Origin: an uncultured Methanoregula sp.
GTDB lineage: Archaea > Halobacteriota > Methanomicrobia > Methanomicrobiales > Methanospirillaceae
Direction: 5' to 3'
DNA: 64,000 nt
Assembly (NCBI RefSeq): GCF_963662735.1
Contig: NZ_OY759744.1
Location: 744,001-808,000, forward strand
The translations under genes were made by a program, and so were the position numbers. The notes beneath the pieces are model-generated. The model had not been told where the DNA came from. It ran no database searches and saw nothing but the letters and a program-made list of their open reading frames with translations. Positions 54,238-63,063 of the stretch are shown here, piece after piece; position 1 is the stretch's first letter; each line of letters begins with the position of its first letter.

Positions 54238-54448
54238 GGCTGATTACGCTAGAGCGTTGAGCCGCAACCGATATGGTCTTTCCTCCGGAGGCCTGCCACG
54301 GGGAAGAGTTTGTCTCATCCGCCGGAATACAACTAAAAACATATATATATCGTTATTTCCAGAATACTGATCGGTAAACAATGATAGCACCACGGACTTG
54401 TAATACCGTTTCTTTCCCGAGCCCGTGCTTCGCATTCTTCTTTAGATA

Positions 54449-54475
54449 GGGGACCCCGGCTTAACCCGGGTCCCC
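54449..54475 (+). other. Strong hairpin in the leader of the symporter unit
   Basis: GGGGACCC and GGGTCCCC form an 8-bp perfect stem around a short loop, 40 bp before the 41-aa accessory gene. A TATA-like CTTTAGATA just upstream (about 54440-54448) would leave it at or near the mRNA 5' end. It may regulate translation or stability; it lacks a following T-run, so it is not an obvious terminator. Confidence 0.5.
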
Positions 54476-54514
54476 GTGTAATGTCGCGATGAAGAGTTTA
54501 CCAGAGGTTTTCTC

Positions 54515-54640
54515 ATGATTCTTGGAATTCCTGATTTCCAGATATTGCTCGGCTATGGTCTGGCCCTTGGCTTTACGTTAGCGTGTATCGTGTATGGTTG
54601 GCTGAATTGGAACAAGGGAGGCAACGGCAATGGCAGTTAA
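54515..54640 (+). CDS. Symporter small accessory protein, 41 aa
   Basis: Translation from ATG 54515 gives a 41-aa protein: MILGIPDFQILLGYGLALGF, then a single membrane helix ending in CIVYGWLNWN and a Gly/Asn tail. This pattern is that of the small accessory proteins encoded directly before archaeal and bacterial sodium:solute symporters. Its stop lies 11 bp inside the symporter gene, so translation is coupled. It is too short for usual gene calls. Confidence 0.85.
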   Translation: MILGIPDFQILLGYGLALGFTLACIVYGWLNWNKGGNGNGS

Positions 54641-56198
54641 CCCGGTTACGATGGCAGCACTGGTGCTTGTCTACCTTGCAGCAACTCTCGTCATCGGCTA
54701 CCTTGGCTACAAAAAGACGAAAAATTCCGAGGATTACCTTGTTGCAGGGCGTGACAGCCACCCGGTGATCATCGCGCTCTCGTACGGCGCCACGTTCATC
54801 TCCACATCCGCAATCATCGGTTTCGGCGGACAGGCCGCAAACCTCGGCATGAGCCTGATCTGGCTGACCGTGCTGAACATCGGGGTCGGGATCCTCCTCG
54901 CCTTCGTCCTCTTCGGCAAGAAGACCCGGGAGATCGGGCAGCGCCTGAGTGCAGTCACGTTCCCAGACCTGATGTGCAAGCTCTACAAGTCCCCGCTCCT
55001 GCAGTATATCGCCGGGTTCATCATCGTTGTCTCGATGCCGCTCTACACGGCAGCCATCCTTATCGGCGGGGCACGGTTCATTGAGCCCACGCTGGGTATC
55101 TCTTACTCGAGCTCGCTCATCATCTTCGCCCTGATCACTGCAGTCTACGTGGTTTTCGGCGGACTGATTGCCGTTATGTACACGGACGCCTTCCAGGGCA
55201 CGATCATGCTGATTGGTATGACGGTCCTCCTCGGCCTCACCCTCATCGCGGTGGGAGGGTTCACGGCAGGGACAACGGCGCTCACGAACATGGCGAGCCT
55301 CGTCCCCAAGGCACTCGCCGACCAGGGAATGACCGGCTGGACAGCCATGCCTTCACTCGGTTCGCCGATCTGGTTCACGGTGATCACCACGCTCGTGCTC
55401 GGGGTCGGCATCGGTGTCCTTGCCCAGCCCCAGCTGGTCGTGCGGTTCATGACGGCAAAGGACAACAAGTCCCTGAACCGGGCCATCCTTGTCGGCGGGC
55501 CGTTCATCCTGATGATGACCGGGGTTGCTTTCACGATCGGGGCGCTCAGCAACGTGTACTTCTACCAGACATCCGGCAAGATCGCCATCGATGCAGCGGG
55601 AGGGAATGTCGATGCCATCATGCCGCTCTTTATCAATCTGGCAATGCCTGACCTCTTTGTCGTCATATTCATGCTCACGCTGCTTGCCGCTGCCATGTCC
55701 ACGCTCAGTGCGCTCTACCATGCCATGGGCACGGCACTGGTCTGCGACCTCTGGGGAAGGGGTAAGGAGTGCGCCCTCTCCATGAAAGCACACCAGTACG
55801 GTATCGTCATCATGATGGTGCTCTCGACCATCCTTGCCTTCCTCCTGCCGATCAGCATCATTGCCCGGGCAACGGCGATGTTCATGGGCCTGTGCGCCTG
55901 TGCCTTCCTGCCGGCGTTTGCCATCGGGGTCTATGCAAAGAACCCGTCGACAAAGGCGGCTCTCTACAGCATGGTCAGTGGTGCTGTGGTCTGGTTCCTC
56001 TGGACCGCATTCGTCCACGCAGCGGAGGCAAAACCCCTGGGTCTCTGCCAGGCACTCTTCGGGAAGGTTACGCTCCTCGGGGCTCCCTGGACCGCGGTTG
56101 ACCCGCTCGTGATCGGCCTGCCCGTTTCGCTCCTGGTCATGATCGTGATGCAATACCAGTGCGGGAAAGAGCAGCCGGTTGTTGCAGCACCCGCATGA
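54630..56198 (+). CDS. Sodium:solute symporter (SSS family)
   Basis: The 522-aa protein has about 13 membrane helices and SSS motifs: GRDSHPVIIALSYGATFISTSAIIGFGGQAA in TM1-2, TAVYVVFGGLIAVMYTDAFQGTIMLIG (the family signature), and LAAAMSTLSALYHAMGTAL with the Na+ site serines. It imports a small solute with Na+; proline, pantothenate or a carboxylate are common in the family, but the substrate is not decidable. It overlaps the accessory protein gene by 11 bp. Confidence 0.94.
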   Translation: MAVNPVTMAALVLVYLAATLVIGYLGYKKTKNSEDYLVAGRDSHPVIIALSYGATFISTSAIIGFGGQAANLGMSLIWLTVLNIGVGILLAFVLFGKKTREIGQRLSAVTFPDLMCKLYKSPLLQYIAGFIIVVSMPLYTAAILIGGARFIEPTLGISYSSSLIIFALITAVYVVFGGLIAVMYTDAFQGTIMLIGMTVLLGLTLIAVGGFTAGTTALTNMASLVPKALADQGMTGWTAMPSLGSPIWFTVITTLVLGVGIGVLAQPQLVVRFMTAKDNKSLNRAILVGGPFILMMTGVAFTIGALSNVYFYQTSGKIAIDAAGGNVDAIMPLFINLAMPDLFVVIFMLTLLAAAMSTLSALYHAMGTALVCDLWGRGKECALSMKAHQYGIVIMMVLSTILAFLLPISIIARATAMFMGLCACAFLPAFAIGVYAKNPSTKAALYSMVSGAVVWFLWTAFVHAAEAKPLGLCQALFGKVTLLGAPWTAVDPLVIGLPVSLLVMIVMQYQCGKEQPVVAAPA

Positions 56199-56277
56199 TC
56201 CGGGAACCCATTTCTTTTTTGCCCACGGGATCGTATGGGAGAGAAACTTTTTTTGTCCCGCGCACCGAGACATAACC

Positions 56278-56610
56278 ATGGAACTCGCACAACAGAAGTG
56301 CACTACGTATAAACCCGGCTCCCCGCCCCTGACCCGGAAGGAGACAATCGAACTCCTCAGCCAGGTTCCCGGCTGGACACTCAGCAACGGGCACATACTA
56401 CAGAAGTTTGAGTTTCCGGACGCTGCAGCATGCATCGCCTTTTTCACGGAGGTTGCAGCCCTGTCCACCCAAGAGGGGCACTACCCGGACCTCTGCATGA
56501 AAGAGTCGCGGTACGTGGAGATCTCGTATTATACCTATCCTGCGGGCGGGCTGACCCTCAATGATTTCATCATGGCCCACAAGCTCAATGAGATGAAACA
56601 GGCGCCCTGA
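56278..56610 (+). CDS. Pterin-4a-carbinolamine dehydratase-like protein
   Basis: The 110-aa protein aligns with PCD/DCoH: LLSQVPGWTLSNGHILQKFEFPDA, the active-site region QEGHYPDLCM, and the GGLTLNDFIMAHKLN end. The usual HHP reads HYP (His68, Tyr69) and the later TH reads TY (Tyr87), so two of the three catalytic histidines are Tyr. It may be a non-catalytic or altered family member. ATG 56278 (MELAQQK) is preferred to earlier ATGs by homology. It is 79 bp after the symporter gene. Confidence 0.82.
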   Translation: MELAQQKCTTYKPGSPPLTRKETIELLSQVPGWTLSNGHILQKFEFPDAAACIAFFTEVAALSTQEGHYPDLCMKESRYVEISYYTYPAGGLTLNDFIMAHKLNEMKQAP

Positions 56611-56724
56611 ATACCGGTATTACCGGATATCACTTTTCGCATCCGCCCGTTTTCGTTTTTCCCTCCGGTACCGGTTGCACCTGCAGAGCGGGGTCCTGAC
56701 CACGCAGGAAAATTAAAAAAAAAG

Positions 56725-57135
56725 TCAGAGTCCGAATTTCCGGACAATCTTTTCCCGGATCGCTTCCTTGGGATATGCCCCGATGATCCGGTCCACCAGC
56801 TGCCCTCTGGAGAAGATCATCATTGCCGGGATGGCATCGATATTGAACTTCATCGCAAGTCCCCGGTTATCGTCGGTATTGCACTTTGCAAACGCGACCT
56901 TGCCATTAAACTCCGTTGCCAGCTCGTCCATGATCGGCGCAATCCGCCGGCAGGGCCCGCACCATTCCGCCCAGAAATCCACAACAACGTTCGGGTGCGT
57001 GGAGATAAACTCCTGGAAGTGCATCTCGTCGACATTCTCCACGGTTCCTTTTATCTTCTCGTGCTTCATCTTCTCTTCCAGCTCCCTTTTGCGCTTCTCC
57101 CGGATTTGGGAAAGCTCATCATCCATGATTCTCAT
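56725..57135 (-). CDS. Thioredoxin with N-terminal helical extension
   Basis: The 136-aa protein has a ~30-residue charged helix (MDDELSQIREKRKRELEEKMKHEK) and then a complete thioredoxin domain with WCGPC (Cys59, Cys62), VDFWAEW, and cis-Pro IPAMMIF. It is a cytoplasmic disulfide reductase. The N-terminal helix resembles that of some methanogen thioredoxins and may aid partner binding. The start at MRIMDDEL could also be the fourth residue. Confidence 0.94.
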   Translation of the reverse strand: MRIMDDELSQIREKRKRELEEKMKHEKIKGTVENVDEMHFQEFISTHPNVVVDFWAEWCGPCRRIAPIMDELATEFNGKVAFAKCNTDDNRGLAMKFNIDAIPAMMIFSRGQLVDRIIGAYPKEAIREKIVRKFGL

Positions 57136-57246
57136 TATTCCGTCGCTGGTAATTTAATCTAGCGGCGTTACACGTTCACATCCTTTTGGGAAAGTGAGTA
57201 AAGTATATCAACGCACCCTGACAATAGTATAACCCTGATTATAGGA

Positions 57247-57321
57247 AGCGAGGTAGGGTAGTCAGGATATCCCGACGGGCTCATAACCCGTAGATCGATG
57301 GTTCAAATCCATCCCTCGCTA
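57247..57321 (+). tRNA. Initiator tRNA-Met (anticodon CAT)
   Basis: Acceptor stem AGCGAGG/CCTCGCT with the A1:U72 pair, three consecutive G-C pairs in the anticodon stem (ACGGG/CCCGT) around CTCATAA, and T-loop TTCAAAT identify an initiator tRNA-Met. Discriminator A follows and CCA is not encoded. Confidence 0.93.
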
Positions 57322-57422
57322 CTGGTTTCTGTCACTGTTTTTACGGGAGCGCCAGCCCGGTCCGCCATGCGCTGTAAACCACCCGGCAGTCTCTTCCAAG
57401 GGAGCGGAGGCGATACTTTGTC

Positions 57423-58289
57423 TCAGGGTACGACGTTAAACGATATATTCGCGGACTCGCCGGAGCACACGCCGTTCATTTCGAATTGATAACGGCCGGT
57501 CCGGAATCCCGAGGTGTTGAACCGGAACGAGAAGGGCCGGGGAACATTCCCATCGGGATACGGGTACATGTCTCCCCCTGCCAGTTTCCCTGTGCAGGAT
57601 GCTTTGCAGTCCGAACCATCCTGGTCATCACGGAGTGCGTAGCTGATTGCGGCAAATTTGCCGGCATAACCTGTGATGATGAGCGTCTCTCCCTGTTTTA
57701 CATCCTGAACCGGGTTCAGGGTGAGCGGGGTACCTGCCGAGAGGCCCCCCGGAACGTCCGGGACGGGCACGGCCGGAACGCTGTCGCTCGGTAGTACCAT
57801 GAAAAACCGGGACTCGCCAACAGAATCATTTTCACGGGATCTTACGATAGCGAATTGTGCATCGGAACGGAGATTTGTGCTGTCAAGCGTGAGAGAGAAC
57901 GTATTGTTGCAGCCATTCCCCTTCCGCACCGTGGATACGGCCCCCATCCGGTCATCGGCACCGCATCTCGTCTGGGAATGATGATACCCCACGATGGTGA
58001 GAATGTCAAGCACTTTTCCCGCCGGGATATTCGTCTCGCCACGAATTTCAATCGGATCTCCCCGGTAAATATCACCAATGGGATCGATGGTAATCCAGAA
58101 TGACCCGTTTTCCTGCCGGGGACACCATGCCGGTGCCGGCGTCGGGGTGAGAGGCTGGGTTACCGGCAGGGTCTGTGAAATAGTGGTTGGGACTGAACGA
58201 TTTCCCGTATCAGCAGGCCCTACACATCCAGCACTAACAATGAGAACAATCACGATTGACAGGGCAAAAAGTGGTTTTAAAGGGGTCAT
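57423..58289 (-). CDS. Surface lipoprotein, DUF3821-like
   Basis: The 288-aa protein has a signal peptide with lipobox VSAGC (Cys22) and a Thr/Pro linker, then two beta-sandwich-like repeats: FWITIDPIGDIYRGDPIEIRGETNIPAGKVL and LTLNPVQDVKQGETLIITGYAGKF. This DUF3821-like pattern occurs in extracellular proteins of Methanomicrobiales. It should be lipid-anchored outside the cell, with an adhesive or surface-layer role inferred. The gene begins near a plus-strand AT-rich region and appears alone. Confidence 0.8.
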   Translation of the reverse strand: MTPLKPLFALSIVIVLIVSAGCVGPADTGNRSVPTTISQTLPVTQPLTPTPAPAWCPRQENGSFWITIDPIGDIYRGDPIEIRGETNIPAGKVLDILTIVGYHHSQTRCGADDRMGAVSTVRKGNGCNNTFSLTLDSTNLRSDAQFAIVRSRENDSVGESRFFMVLPSDSVPAVPVPDVPGGLSAGTPLTLNPVQDVKQGETLIITGYAGKFAAISYALRDDQDGSDCKASCTGKLAGGDMYPYPDGNVPRPFSFRFNTSGFRTGRYQFEMNGVCSGESANISFNVVP

Positions 58290-58431
58290 GAAAGGTCGCT
58301 ATTCCGGGATTCAATCCATCCGGCTGGTTGGAAGAAAAAGAGTCAGCAGGGGGAGTTATATAATTTTTGAAATATTTTTCACAGGGTGTTTGCGGGGTGC
58401 GAGAGAAATCAGACAGTGATTCTCCTTGGCA

Positions 58432-58935
58432 TCAGGCCAGTTCCGGCACGCCGTCCGCCCATTTCTCAACCCGCGTACGGATTGCATCATCACTATAGGA
58501 TGAGAGAGTTACCCGGTCGCGTGCCATACTGATGAAGTACAGTTCGCCATCCGGGTCATGGCATTTCAGGATAACGGAGAAGAGGTCCTTATCCGGAATG
58601 TGCCGGACCTTCCCACGGTGGGAGGCTATGTTGGCCATGTTGGAGATGACCGCGGCAATACCGGACTGGTAGCCTTCAACGGAATCGTAGACCTCCGATC
58701 CGCTCCCGATCTGTTTTCCTTTCGCATCCATATACACGAATTTTGCCGTGTGCATCTCCCGCACAACTTCGACCGGCGGGTGGTTCTTTCTAGCGCTCCG
58801 GTAGGAGGTACAATCAAGCGCATTCTTCCGGACGATCGAACGGACAACGGCGTCAAACACCGTGATGTCCGGAAATGGGGTTTTCAGCAGGCGGAATGCA
58901 CTCTTTGTTCCGGCACGAATACGGAAATGGGTCAA
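58432..58935 (-). CDS. Unknown cytoplasmic protein, probable TTG start
   Basis: The protein core reads RAGTKSAFRLLKTPFPDITVFDAVVRSIVRKNALDCTSY, VEVVREMHTAKFVYMDAKGKQIGSGSEVYDSVEGYQSG and ILKCHDPDGELYFISMARDRVTLSSYSDDAIRTRVEKWADGVPELA. No known family is recognised, though it looks structured (alpha/beta). The first ATG in frame (59100) would add about 55 residues that look non-coding. A TTG at 58935 has an AGGAG site 9 nt upstream and gives 167 aa. The start is inferred. Confidence 0.7.
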   Translation of the reverse strand: MTHFRIRAGTKSAFRLLKTPFPDITVFDAVVRSIVRKNALDCTSYRSARKNHPPVEVVREMHTAKFVYMDAKGKQIGSGSEVYDSVEGYQSGIAAVISNMANIASHRGKVRHIPDKDLFSVILKCHDPDGELYFISMARDRVTLSSYSDDAIRTRVEKWADGVPELA

Positions 58936-59430
58936 ATTCTCTCTCTCCTGGTATCTGCCGCAGCACAAATCGCGGCATCTTGTTTCCTGAAGTACGGCAC
59001 AGGGTAGCGGTCTGTGTCCTGATAATAAGAGATTGGAAGAGGCCGATAAATTCTTGGTGGTCGGATGCATGGGGTTGGGGAGAGGGTCGGGCAGGTACAA
59101 TTTTTATCGTGACCCGCTTTCCCGGGTTTGTTGTTTCGCCTCTCGATTATCACGATATCATTCGTAAAAATGGAGGCATGGGGAGGGATTGCAGGATCGG
59201 GTGGCCGTGCAAAAGGGCTGCCCGGAATGCATCTGTACCCATGCGACCCCCTACATCCACTCATGGCCATGACCTGCTTTTCAGCCTCGCATTTGAGAGA
59301 TTTTACGACGATAAATATGTAAGGATTCAGTGAGCCGGGTAAGAAAATTCATTGTAGGGGGTCGCATGGGTACATTTAGCTGCGAGGCCGCGTCCCTAGG
59401 GGGAAATGATCCGCTGGGGCTCCTCTCCGC
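58936..59430. other. Intergenic region containing a long inverted repeat
   Basis: If the TTG start at 58935 is right, this 495-bp region has no supported gene. It contains a 22-bp perfect inverted repeat around a 97-bp segment (annotated separately). Plus-strand frames across it lack family similarity and RBS. Confidence 0.5.
59234..59374. repeat. 22-bp perfect inverted repeat enclosing 97 bp
   Basis: Positions 59234-59255 and 59353-59374 are exact reverse complements over 22 bp (arm TGTACCCATGCGACCCCCTA plus CA). The loop contains a CATGGCCATG palindrome (59262-59271). No target-site duplication or transposase is visible, and the arms are not seen elsewhere in the window. A transcript of this region would fold into a long hairpin. 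Confidence 0.8.
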
Positions 59431-60108
59431 TTACCCTTTCCTTGCCACCGTCACAATAAATGTCCGGTTCCGGTATACCACATCGACATCGGAGAACCCA
59501 GCATCGTTGAGCCACGATAACTGGACCGACAGTTTTTCGTTCCGGTCAAAGGTGTCCCTGCGCTTCAGGATCTCGGCATGCTGTGCTTCGGTCAGCGGGC
59601 CGCTCCGGAGGAACTCGTTCCAGGAGGCCAGGAACCGATCGCGGAAATACGGGGTCTCGCCATCCGCCTGGTCGGCATTGACAAACATCCCACCCGGAAC
59701 CAGCGCCGCATGAATCCTCTGGAAGAGCCGGCGTTTGTCATCCGGGGCAAGGTGGTGGATGGAGAGGGCCGAGCAGACGAGATCGTACGGACCCCCGAGA
59801 TCCACCTGGCTGTAATCGCAGACCACGTACCTGGTGCCCGGGCGGGTGGCAAACCGCCTGCGTGCCATGTCCAGCATATTCTCGGAGATGTCCATCAGCG
59901 TGAGGCTGGCATCGGGGAATTTTTCGAGAAGGTATGACCCGAGGAGCCCGGTACCGGCCCCGATATCGAGGATCTTCGGTTCAGGGGCTGACGATTCCAT
60001 GGCCCAGACCGCGGTGCCGTACAGCTGCCGCATCTCCGGGATGACATGCTCCCGCTGGGTATCGTAATCCTCTGCAAACCGGTTGAATGCCTGCCGTATA
60101 TGATCCAG
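59431..60108 (-). CDS. Class I SAM methyltransferase, probable CTG start
   Basis: The core has motif I ILDIGAGTGLLGSYL, LTLMDISENMLDMAR, the strand-4 DLVCSALSIHHLAPD and LVPGGMFVNAD, a Methyltransf_25-type fold. The first ATG (60033, MRQLYGTAV) would delete an N-terminal helix. The frame continues upstream as DHIRQAFNRFAEDYDTQREH, a typical methyltransferase start, and reaches a CTG at 60108 with a GGGGG-rich site before it. No ATG, GTG or TTG occurs upstream before a stop. I favour the CTG. Substrate unknown. Confidence 0.75.
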   Translation of the reverse strand: MDHIRQAFNRFAEDYDTQREHVIPEMRQLYGTAVWAMESSAPEPKILDIGAGTGLLGSYLLEKFPDASLTLMDISENMLDMARRRFATRPGTRYVVCDYSQVDLGGPYDLVCSALSIHHLAPDDKRRLFQRIHAALVPGGMFVNADQADGETPYFRDRFLASWNEFLRSGPLTEAQHAEILKRRDTFDRNEKLSVQLSWLNDAGFSDVDVVYRNRTFIVTVARKG

Positions 60109-60141
60109 AACAAAACCCCCTTTCCTGCGGTTATTTTACGC

Positions 60142-60906
60142 TTATGGTTTCTTCTCCCGGATGGACACGACCGTCCCGAGGATCTTTTCGTGATCGTCTT
60201 TGACCGGGCGGACCGAGATGCTCACTTTCCGTCGCCTGGAGGTCGTTGTCACGGCTGCGGTGTTGGCATCGTAATTGACACCGGCCATCTGCCGGGCTGC
60301 CTCATCCACGGGATCCTTGAGCTCCTCGTCCTTGAGTTCGTTGATGAACATCAGGACTTTTCGCCAGTGTTTCATAAGGATCTGTCCGGGGGGGATGTCA
60401 ATGAACCAGGCAGCATAGGGATTGAAGAAAATGATCCGGCCATGCTTGTCCGTGATGAAGATCGCTTCAAGGGAGTCCATGATCTTCTTTGGATCCCCGG
60501 CGGGGTAGCGGATCGTGGTTTTTCCCCGGTTGCTGTGGTTGTAGATGGCGAGATCCACGTTTGTCGAGATCTCGACCATCGTGAACGGCTTGAAGATGAT
60601 CCCGTACGGCTGCGAGTACTTGGCGCGCTCGAGGAGGCTCTCTTCCGAGACAGCCGTGATGAAGATGATCGGATAATGGAAGAGCTGGAAGATGAAATTC
60701 GCCGCATCCAGGCCGTCCATCTCACCTGCCAGGCTGACATCCATGATCACCAGGTCGGGATTCAGTTCTGCGGCTTTGATGATGGATTCTTCACCGGAAG
60801 TTACAACCCCGACAATATTGTACCCCTTCTTCTGGAGCATGATCGAGATGAGGCGGGTGATGATGGGATCGTCATCGACAATAAGAATACGGGGGGGCGG
60901 GGACAT
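60142..60906 (-). CDS. Response regulator with REC and PAS domains
   Basis: The 254-aa protein has a receiver domain with acidic pocket DDD (11-13), phosphoacceptor Asp56 (LVIMDVSL) and Lys106 (YGIIFKPF), followed by a PAS domain (about 145-250: LEAIFITDKHGRIIFFNPYAAWF). There is no DNA-binding output domain; REC-PAS proteins are common in methanogens as intermediates in phosphorelays or sensors. No histidine kinase is adjacent, so it is an orphan. Confidence 0.92.
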   Translation of the reverse strand: MSPPPRILIVDDDPIITRLISIMLQKKGYNIVGVVTSGEESIIKAAELNPDLVIMDVSLAGEMDGLDAANFIFQLFHYPIIFITAVSEESLLERAKYSQPYGIIFKPFTMVEISTNVDLAIYNHSNRGKTTIRYPAGDPKKIMDSLEAIFITDKHGRIIFFNPYAAWFIDIPPGQILMKHWRKVLMFINELKDEELKDPVDEAARQMAGVNYDANTAAVTTTSRRRKVSISVRPVKDDHEKILGTVVSIREKKP

Positions 60907-61012
60907 GGATCACCAGGAAAGGGATATTATATTAAAATATTATTTCACGATGGTTTATACCTTGTTTTCTAACCAAAAAAAAGGAACTAAAAAGCCCGTT
61001 CTGGCACCCGGC

Positions 61013-62434
61013 TCAGACTTCAAATGACCCGAGCCGGGACTGGAACGTGCTGTCAAGGAAATCGACTTTGCAGGTCCGGGCCTGCTCGCCATCGATGGGA
61101 AGCGGGTAGCAGCCGGTGAGGCAGCCGGTGCAGAGATCCTCGCGATCGAAGCCTATCGCTTCCACGAGCGCCTCAAGCGAGATATGGTGGAGCGTGGTCG
61201 CGGTGATGCTGCGCCTCACCTCTTCCTCGTTCTTGTTGCTCGCGATCAGTTCCTCGCGGGTCGGCATGTCCACGCCAAGGTAACAGGGAGCCTTGATCGC
61301 GGGGGAGCCAATCCGCATGTGGACCTCGCGGGCCCCTGCATCCCTCATCATGTCGATGATCCGTTTCGACGTTGTGCCCCGCACGATACTGTCATCGACC
61401 AGCACCACGGACTTGCCTTTCAGGTGCGCAGGGATCGGGTTGAGCTTGATCCGGACCGCCTTCTCCCGCTCCTTCTGGGTGGGCATGATGAACGTGCGGC
61501 CCATGTACCGGTTCTTCATTAAGGATTCGACAAACGGGATCTTCGATTGTTCCGCGTAGCCGATGGCATAGGCCGTCCCCGAGTCCGGGACCGAACAGAC
61601 GGAGTCAGCCTTCACCGGGTCTTCTTCGAAAAGTTTCTGGCCAATCTGCCGGCGGACATCGTACACCAGTACCCCGTCGATAACTGCATCCGCCCGTGCG
61701 AAATAGATGTACTCAAAGATACAGTGGGCACGCTTGCCTGCCACCGCAATCTGCATGCACCGGACCCCGTCCGCATCGATCCGGACCAGTTCACCGGGCT
61801 TCACATCCCGGAGGAACTTGGCACTCAGCGCGTCGATTGCAACACTCTCAGAGGCAACCATGTACCCGTGCTCGGTCTTTCCGATACAGAGGGGCTTGAT
61901 ACCCAGCGGATCCCGGAAACCATAGAGGGCCCCGTCAATCAGGATCACGACCGCATAGGATCCCACCAGTTTGTGCATGCAGAAACTGACCGCATCCTCG
62001 ACCGACCCCGCGTTGCCGATCGCCTCGATGAGGATCTTCGCGATGATCTCGGTATCGGTTGTTGTCGTGAAAATCTGGCCGGCCTTCTCGTACTCGGCCC
62101 GGAGCTCGCAGGTATTGACAAGGTTCCCGTTATGGGCGATGGAGATGAAACGCTCCTGGAACTGGAAGTTCAGGGGCTGAATATTTTCAGGAAGGTTTGC
62201 ACCGGTTGTCGGATAGCGGACATGCCCGATACCGGCAGTCCCTTTCAGGTCGGTTAAAACCGGGGGAGAAAAGACATCGGCGACAAGCCCGTTCCCCTTG
62301 AACTTGTGGAGAAGGGTGCCGTCAAAAGTAGAGATTCCGGCGCTCTCCTGCCCACGGTGCTGGAGAGCGTACAGGGCGTAATAGAGCTGGATTGATACAC
62401 CGCCAGCATCGACGATGCCAACGATACCGCACAT
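61013..62434 (-). CDS. purF: Amidophosphoribosyltransferase
   Basis: The 473-aa enzyme has the glutaminase Cys2 nucleophile (MCGIVGIVD), HRGQESAGIST, GHVRYPTTG, and the PRPP loop VVLVDDSIVRGTTSKRI. C-terminal cysteines (CTGCLTGCYP) are consistent with the [4Fe-4S] type. It commits PRPP to purine synthesis. It lies 9 bp after rpl37e, with lsm just upstream on the same strand, so lsm-rpl37e-purF is likely one transcript, a common archaeal arrangement. Confidence 0.97.
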   Translation of the reverse strand: MCGIVGIVDAGGVSIQLYYALYALQHRGQESAGISTFDGTLLHKFKGNGLVADVFSPPVLTDLKGTAGIGHVRYPTTGANLPENIQPLNFQFQERFISIAHNGNLVNTCELRAEYEKAGQIFTTTTDTEIIAKILIEAIGNAGSVEDAVSFCMHKLVGSYAVVILIDGALYGFRDPLGIKPLCIGKTEHGYMVASESVAIDALSAKFLRDVKPGELVRIDADGVRCMQIAVAGKRAHCIFEYIYFARADAVIDGVLVYDVRRQIGQKLFEEDPVKADSVCSVPDSGTAYAIGYAEQSKIPFVESLMKNRYMGRTFIMPTQKEREKAVRIKLNPIPAHLKGKSVVLVDDSIVRGTTSKRIIDMMRDAGAREVHMRIGSPAIKAPCYLGVDMPTREELIASNKNEEEVRRSITATTLHHISLEALVEAIGFDREDLCTGCLTGCYPLPIDGEQARTCKVDFLDSTFQSRLGSFEV

Positions 62435-62443
62435 GATACAACT

Positions 62444-62626
62444 CTAATGCGTCGGGACTTTTGGTCGCTTGCTGTGCCACTTATAGTCGCTGATTTTCGT
62501 GCTTTTGCCAAAACCACAGGCAGAGCAGACTTTCTTCTGGGCATGGAACGAGATCTTCCCGCAGCGCCGGCAGGCGATGTGGGTGAACTTGTTCATCTTT
62601 CCCATTGATGGAGTGCCTTTTGACAT
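62444..62626 (-). CDS. rpl37e: 50S ribosomal protein L37e
   Basis: The 60-aa protein has the L37e zinc motif [22 protein letters not shown] and basic flanks, with [11 protein letters not shown] at the N-terminus. It binds zinc and large-subunit rRNA. It lies 11 bp after lsm and immediately before purF. Confidence 0.96.
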   Translation of the reverse strand: MSKGTPSMGKMNKFTHIACRRCGKISFHAQKKVCSACGFGKSTKISDYKWHSKRPKVPTH

Positions 62627-62637
62627 GTTACTTCACC

Positions 62638-62880
<243 letters not shown>

Positions 62881-63063
62881 TTACCATCGCTCTGGAGTAA
62901 TATATGTGTGTGAGCGGATCACTTAAACATACCGTAGATCCTGAGGGGCAAATACTTTTCCCTGCACACCCGGACGTTCCGGAATACAGGACGAGGGGAC
63001 ATAAAAGACCCTCATCATGCAAATTATTTTCATTTGTGCGGTCTGAATAGTTGAAGCAGAACA

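Noticed and set aside
59330..59713. Plus-strand ORF spanning the right arm of the inverted repeat
   Set aside because: It runs antisense through the methyltransferase and lacks an RBS or domain.
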